Source: Chiua virens
Lineage: Eukaryota > Basidiomycota > Agaricomycetes > Boletales > Boletaceae
Direction of reading: 5' to 3'
Assembly (NCBI GenBank): GCA_019787685.1
Contig: JAHNUO010000011.1
Span: forward strand, 930,001-994,000
DNA: 64,000 nt
Shown here: in pieces, positions 59,584 to 64,000 of the stretch
Position numbering within the stretch: position 1 is the first letter of the stretch
Layout: every line of letters begins with the position of its first letter
Position numbers and translations under genes: made by a program
The notes under the pieces: generated by a model
Told to the model about the DNA's origin: nothing
Seen by the model: only the letters and a program-made list of their open reading frames with translations
Databases searched by the model: none

Positions 59584-60732
59584 TGGGCTTGTGCCACACT
59601 GTGCGTCTTGTTGGTCAGGGAATCGATGGGGAACTATGAAGAGGGGTGGTTATTGCGGCTGTGGAGATTGGTACCGCGTATATGTACTTGCTGTGGTCGT
59701 GAGCGCTTCTTTGTACACAAGAATAGAGGTTCAATCGGAAGTGCGATAGAGCCCCGGTTCATACGTACAAAGTTACATAGAAACCGACTCAGAAACTGTG
59801 GACGGTCCGCTAGACTTGTCGAAATGAAAACGTGGCTGTGTACGTGTATGCCAGGTCGTGCTCAGCTTGATACACACGGGTTGACTTTACAGTTTGGCTT
59901 ATCCCAGGTTTGCCAGCGGGCCTGAGACTGGTCCAAAGTTAACGTTTAATCTCGAGACCCACCAGTCTGGCGGCCCCACGAACGTCGAACAGTACTCAGA
60001 AGTGCTGCGAATTTACATACATGTACTCAAGTGTGGAGATTAGTGTAACGATAGAGTCCAGGCTCTCCAAGGGCTGTGAAGCGAACGTACGACCAGGGAC
60101 AATAGGTACTTGACCAATCAAGGCCCCCAAAAAGAAGGGCTTGACGTGCCGCGCCAAGAGTGGCATAGAGAAGATCCGAGTCAGCGTCAATCATATGTGA
60201 TAGCAGCGCTGCACCCACGGAGAATCATTGGCGTTTTCTGTATAACAACGGCCCAGTACCATCCTTGCGTAGTCTAGCCTTTGGTACTACATGGTCATTC
60301 CATCGGTGTAGACGGACGGTGATTAAGGCGATCGATGGGAGTATCACACGCACAGCACTGGATGGTGGAACATGAGGCGTGCTATATATGGGTGCCGACG
60401 ATCTTCGCTAAAAGATAGTTCCGATCGGTGGCTTGAATGGATATCGCTGCTGCAAGGAGATAATGACTGCGACAACGGTGGTGCAAGTTGACATATTATG
60501 ATCGGGCCCGTGTGAAGGGTGTGAATGTGGTCCGCATCACCTTGTTGCTAGCTTGCAGCAGTCTGGCCAAGTCTAGTTGCGCCAATTCGAACGAAGCAGC
60601 GAGTTTTCGAGAGCGAACGGGCGAACGTGTTTCAAGGTTATGTAAGTACCTCCACGTGACCTTGCTTTGAGTTTTTGTGGACTCTTTTAACAACTCACTA
60701 CACCTGTCCGATGAGTCTGAGTGTATCGCGCA
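59584..60732. other. Divergent intergenic region with a possible small minus-strand gene
   Basis: Between the divergent acetyltransferase and tRNA-synthetase genes. A minus-strand reading from ATG 60228 (MILRGCSAAITYD, then DADSDLLYATLGAARQALL, then LDWSSTYCPWSYVRFTALGE) is protein-like but crosses TGA twice (extra T at 60189 and 60029). It is too uncertain to list as a gene. Confidence 0.3.

Positions 60733-64000
<3,268 letters not shown>

Overview
The window is nuclear DNA of a basidiomycete, most likely an agaricomycete. Genes are dense and broken by many introns of about 50 nt with GT..AG ends. Several families are typical of mushrooms: a NACHT-ankyrin protein, an alpha-kinase, a WOPR regulator, a WW-like agaricomycete family, TKL-type kinases and a seven-helix receptor family. 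I found no tRNA, rRNA or CRISPR.

Layout. 1-6018: the end of a NACHT-ankyrin gene and a coiled-coil protein. 6129-12288: a complete, apparently young DNA transposon with 93-bp inverted ends (91/93 identical), a perfect 6-bp target duplication, an intact DDE integrase and an intact 787-residue alpha-kinase as cargo. 12777-22532: housekeeping genes (an unknown small protein, Enp2/NOL10, a SURF4/Erv29 cargo receptor, DNAJC11) and a WOPR regulator. 22533-26403: gene-poor. 26404-37711: an RMD1-type mitochondrial protein, caleosin, sphingolipid delta-4 desaturase, an SREBP-type sterol regulator and an MTH1-type Nudix hydrolase. 38574-43450: a zinc-cluster/WW-like gene, a TKL kinase and a decayed duplicate. 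43982-64000: Bur1/Cdk9, PTEN, a seven-helix receptor, a delta-9 desaturase with cytochrome b5, a G-alpha subunit, an acetyltransferase and mitochondrial isoleucyl-tRNA synthetase (runs off the right edge).

The lipid genes could form a theme: the SREBP regulator is divergent from the sphingolipid desaturase over 190 bp, and the caleosin and OLE1 genes are also here. PTEN, G-alpha, the receptor and Bur1 are signalling genes.

The most unusual observation is a recurrent frame break. In about ten genes the conserved reading continues only if one base is ignored. In nearly every case that base can be a T directly before a G on the coding strand, whichever genomic strand the gene is on. In the best-pinned sites (Enp2, OLE1, IleRS, the zinc cluster, Bur1, SREBP) it sits between a codon ending in C and a codon starting with G, often making an in-frame TGA. 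Other multi-exon genes (DNAJC11, SURF4, RMD1, PTEN, desaturase, transposon genes) need no correction. This may be assembly error, decay, or programmed +1 decoding; sequence alone cannot decide.
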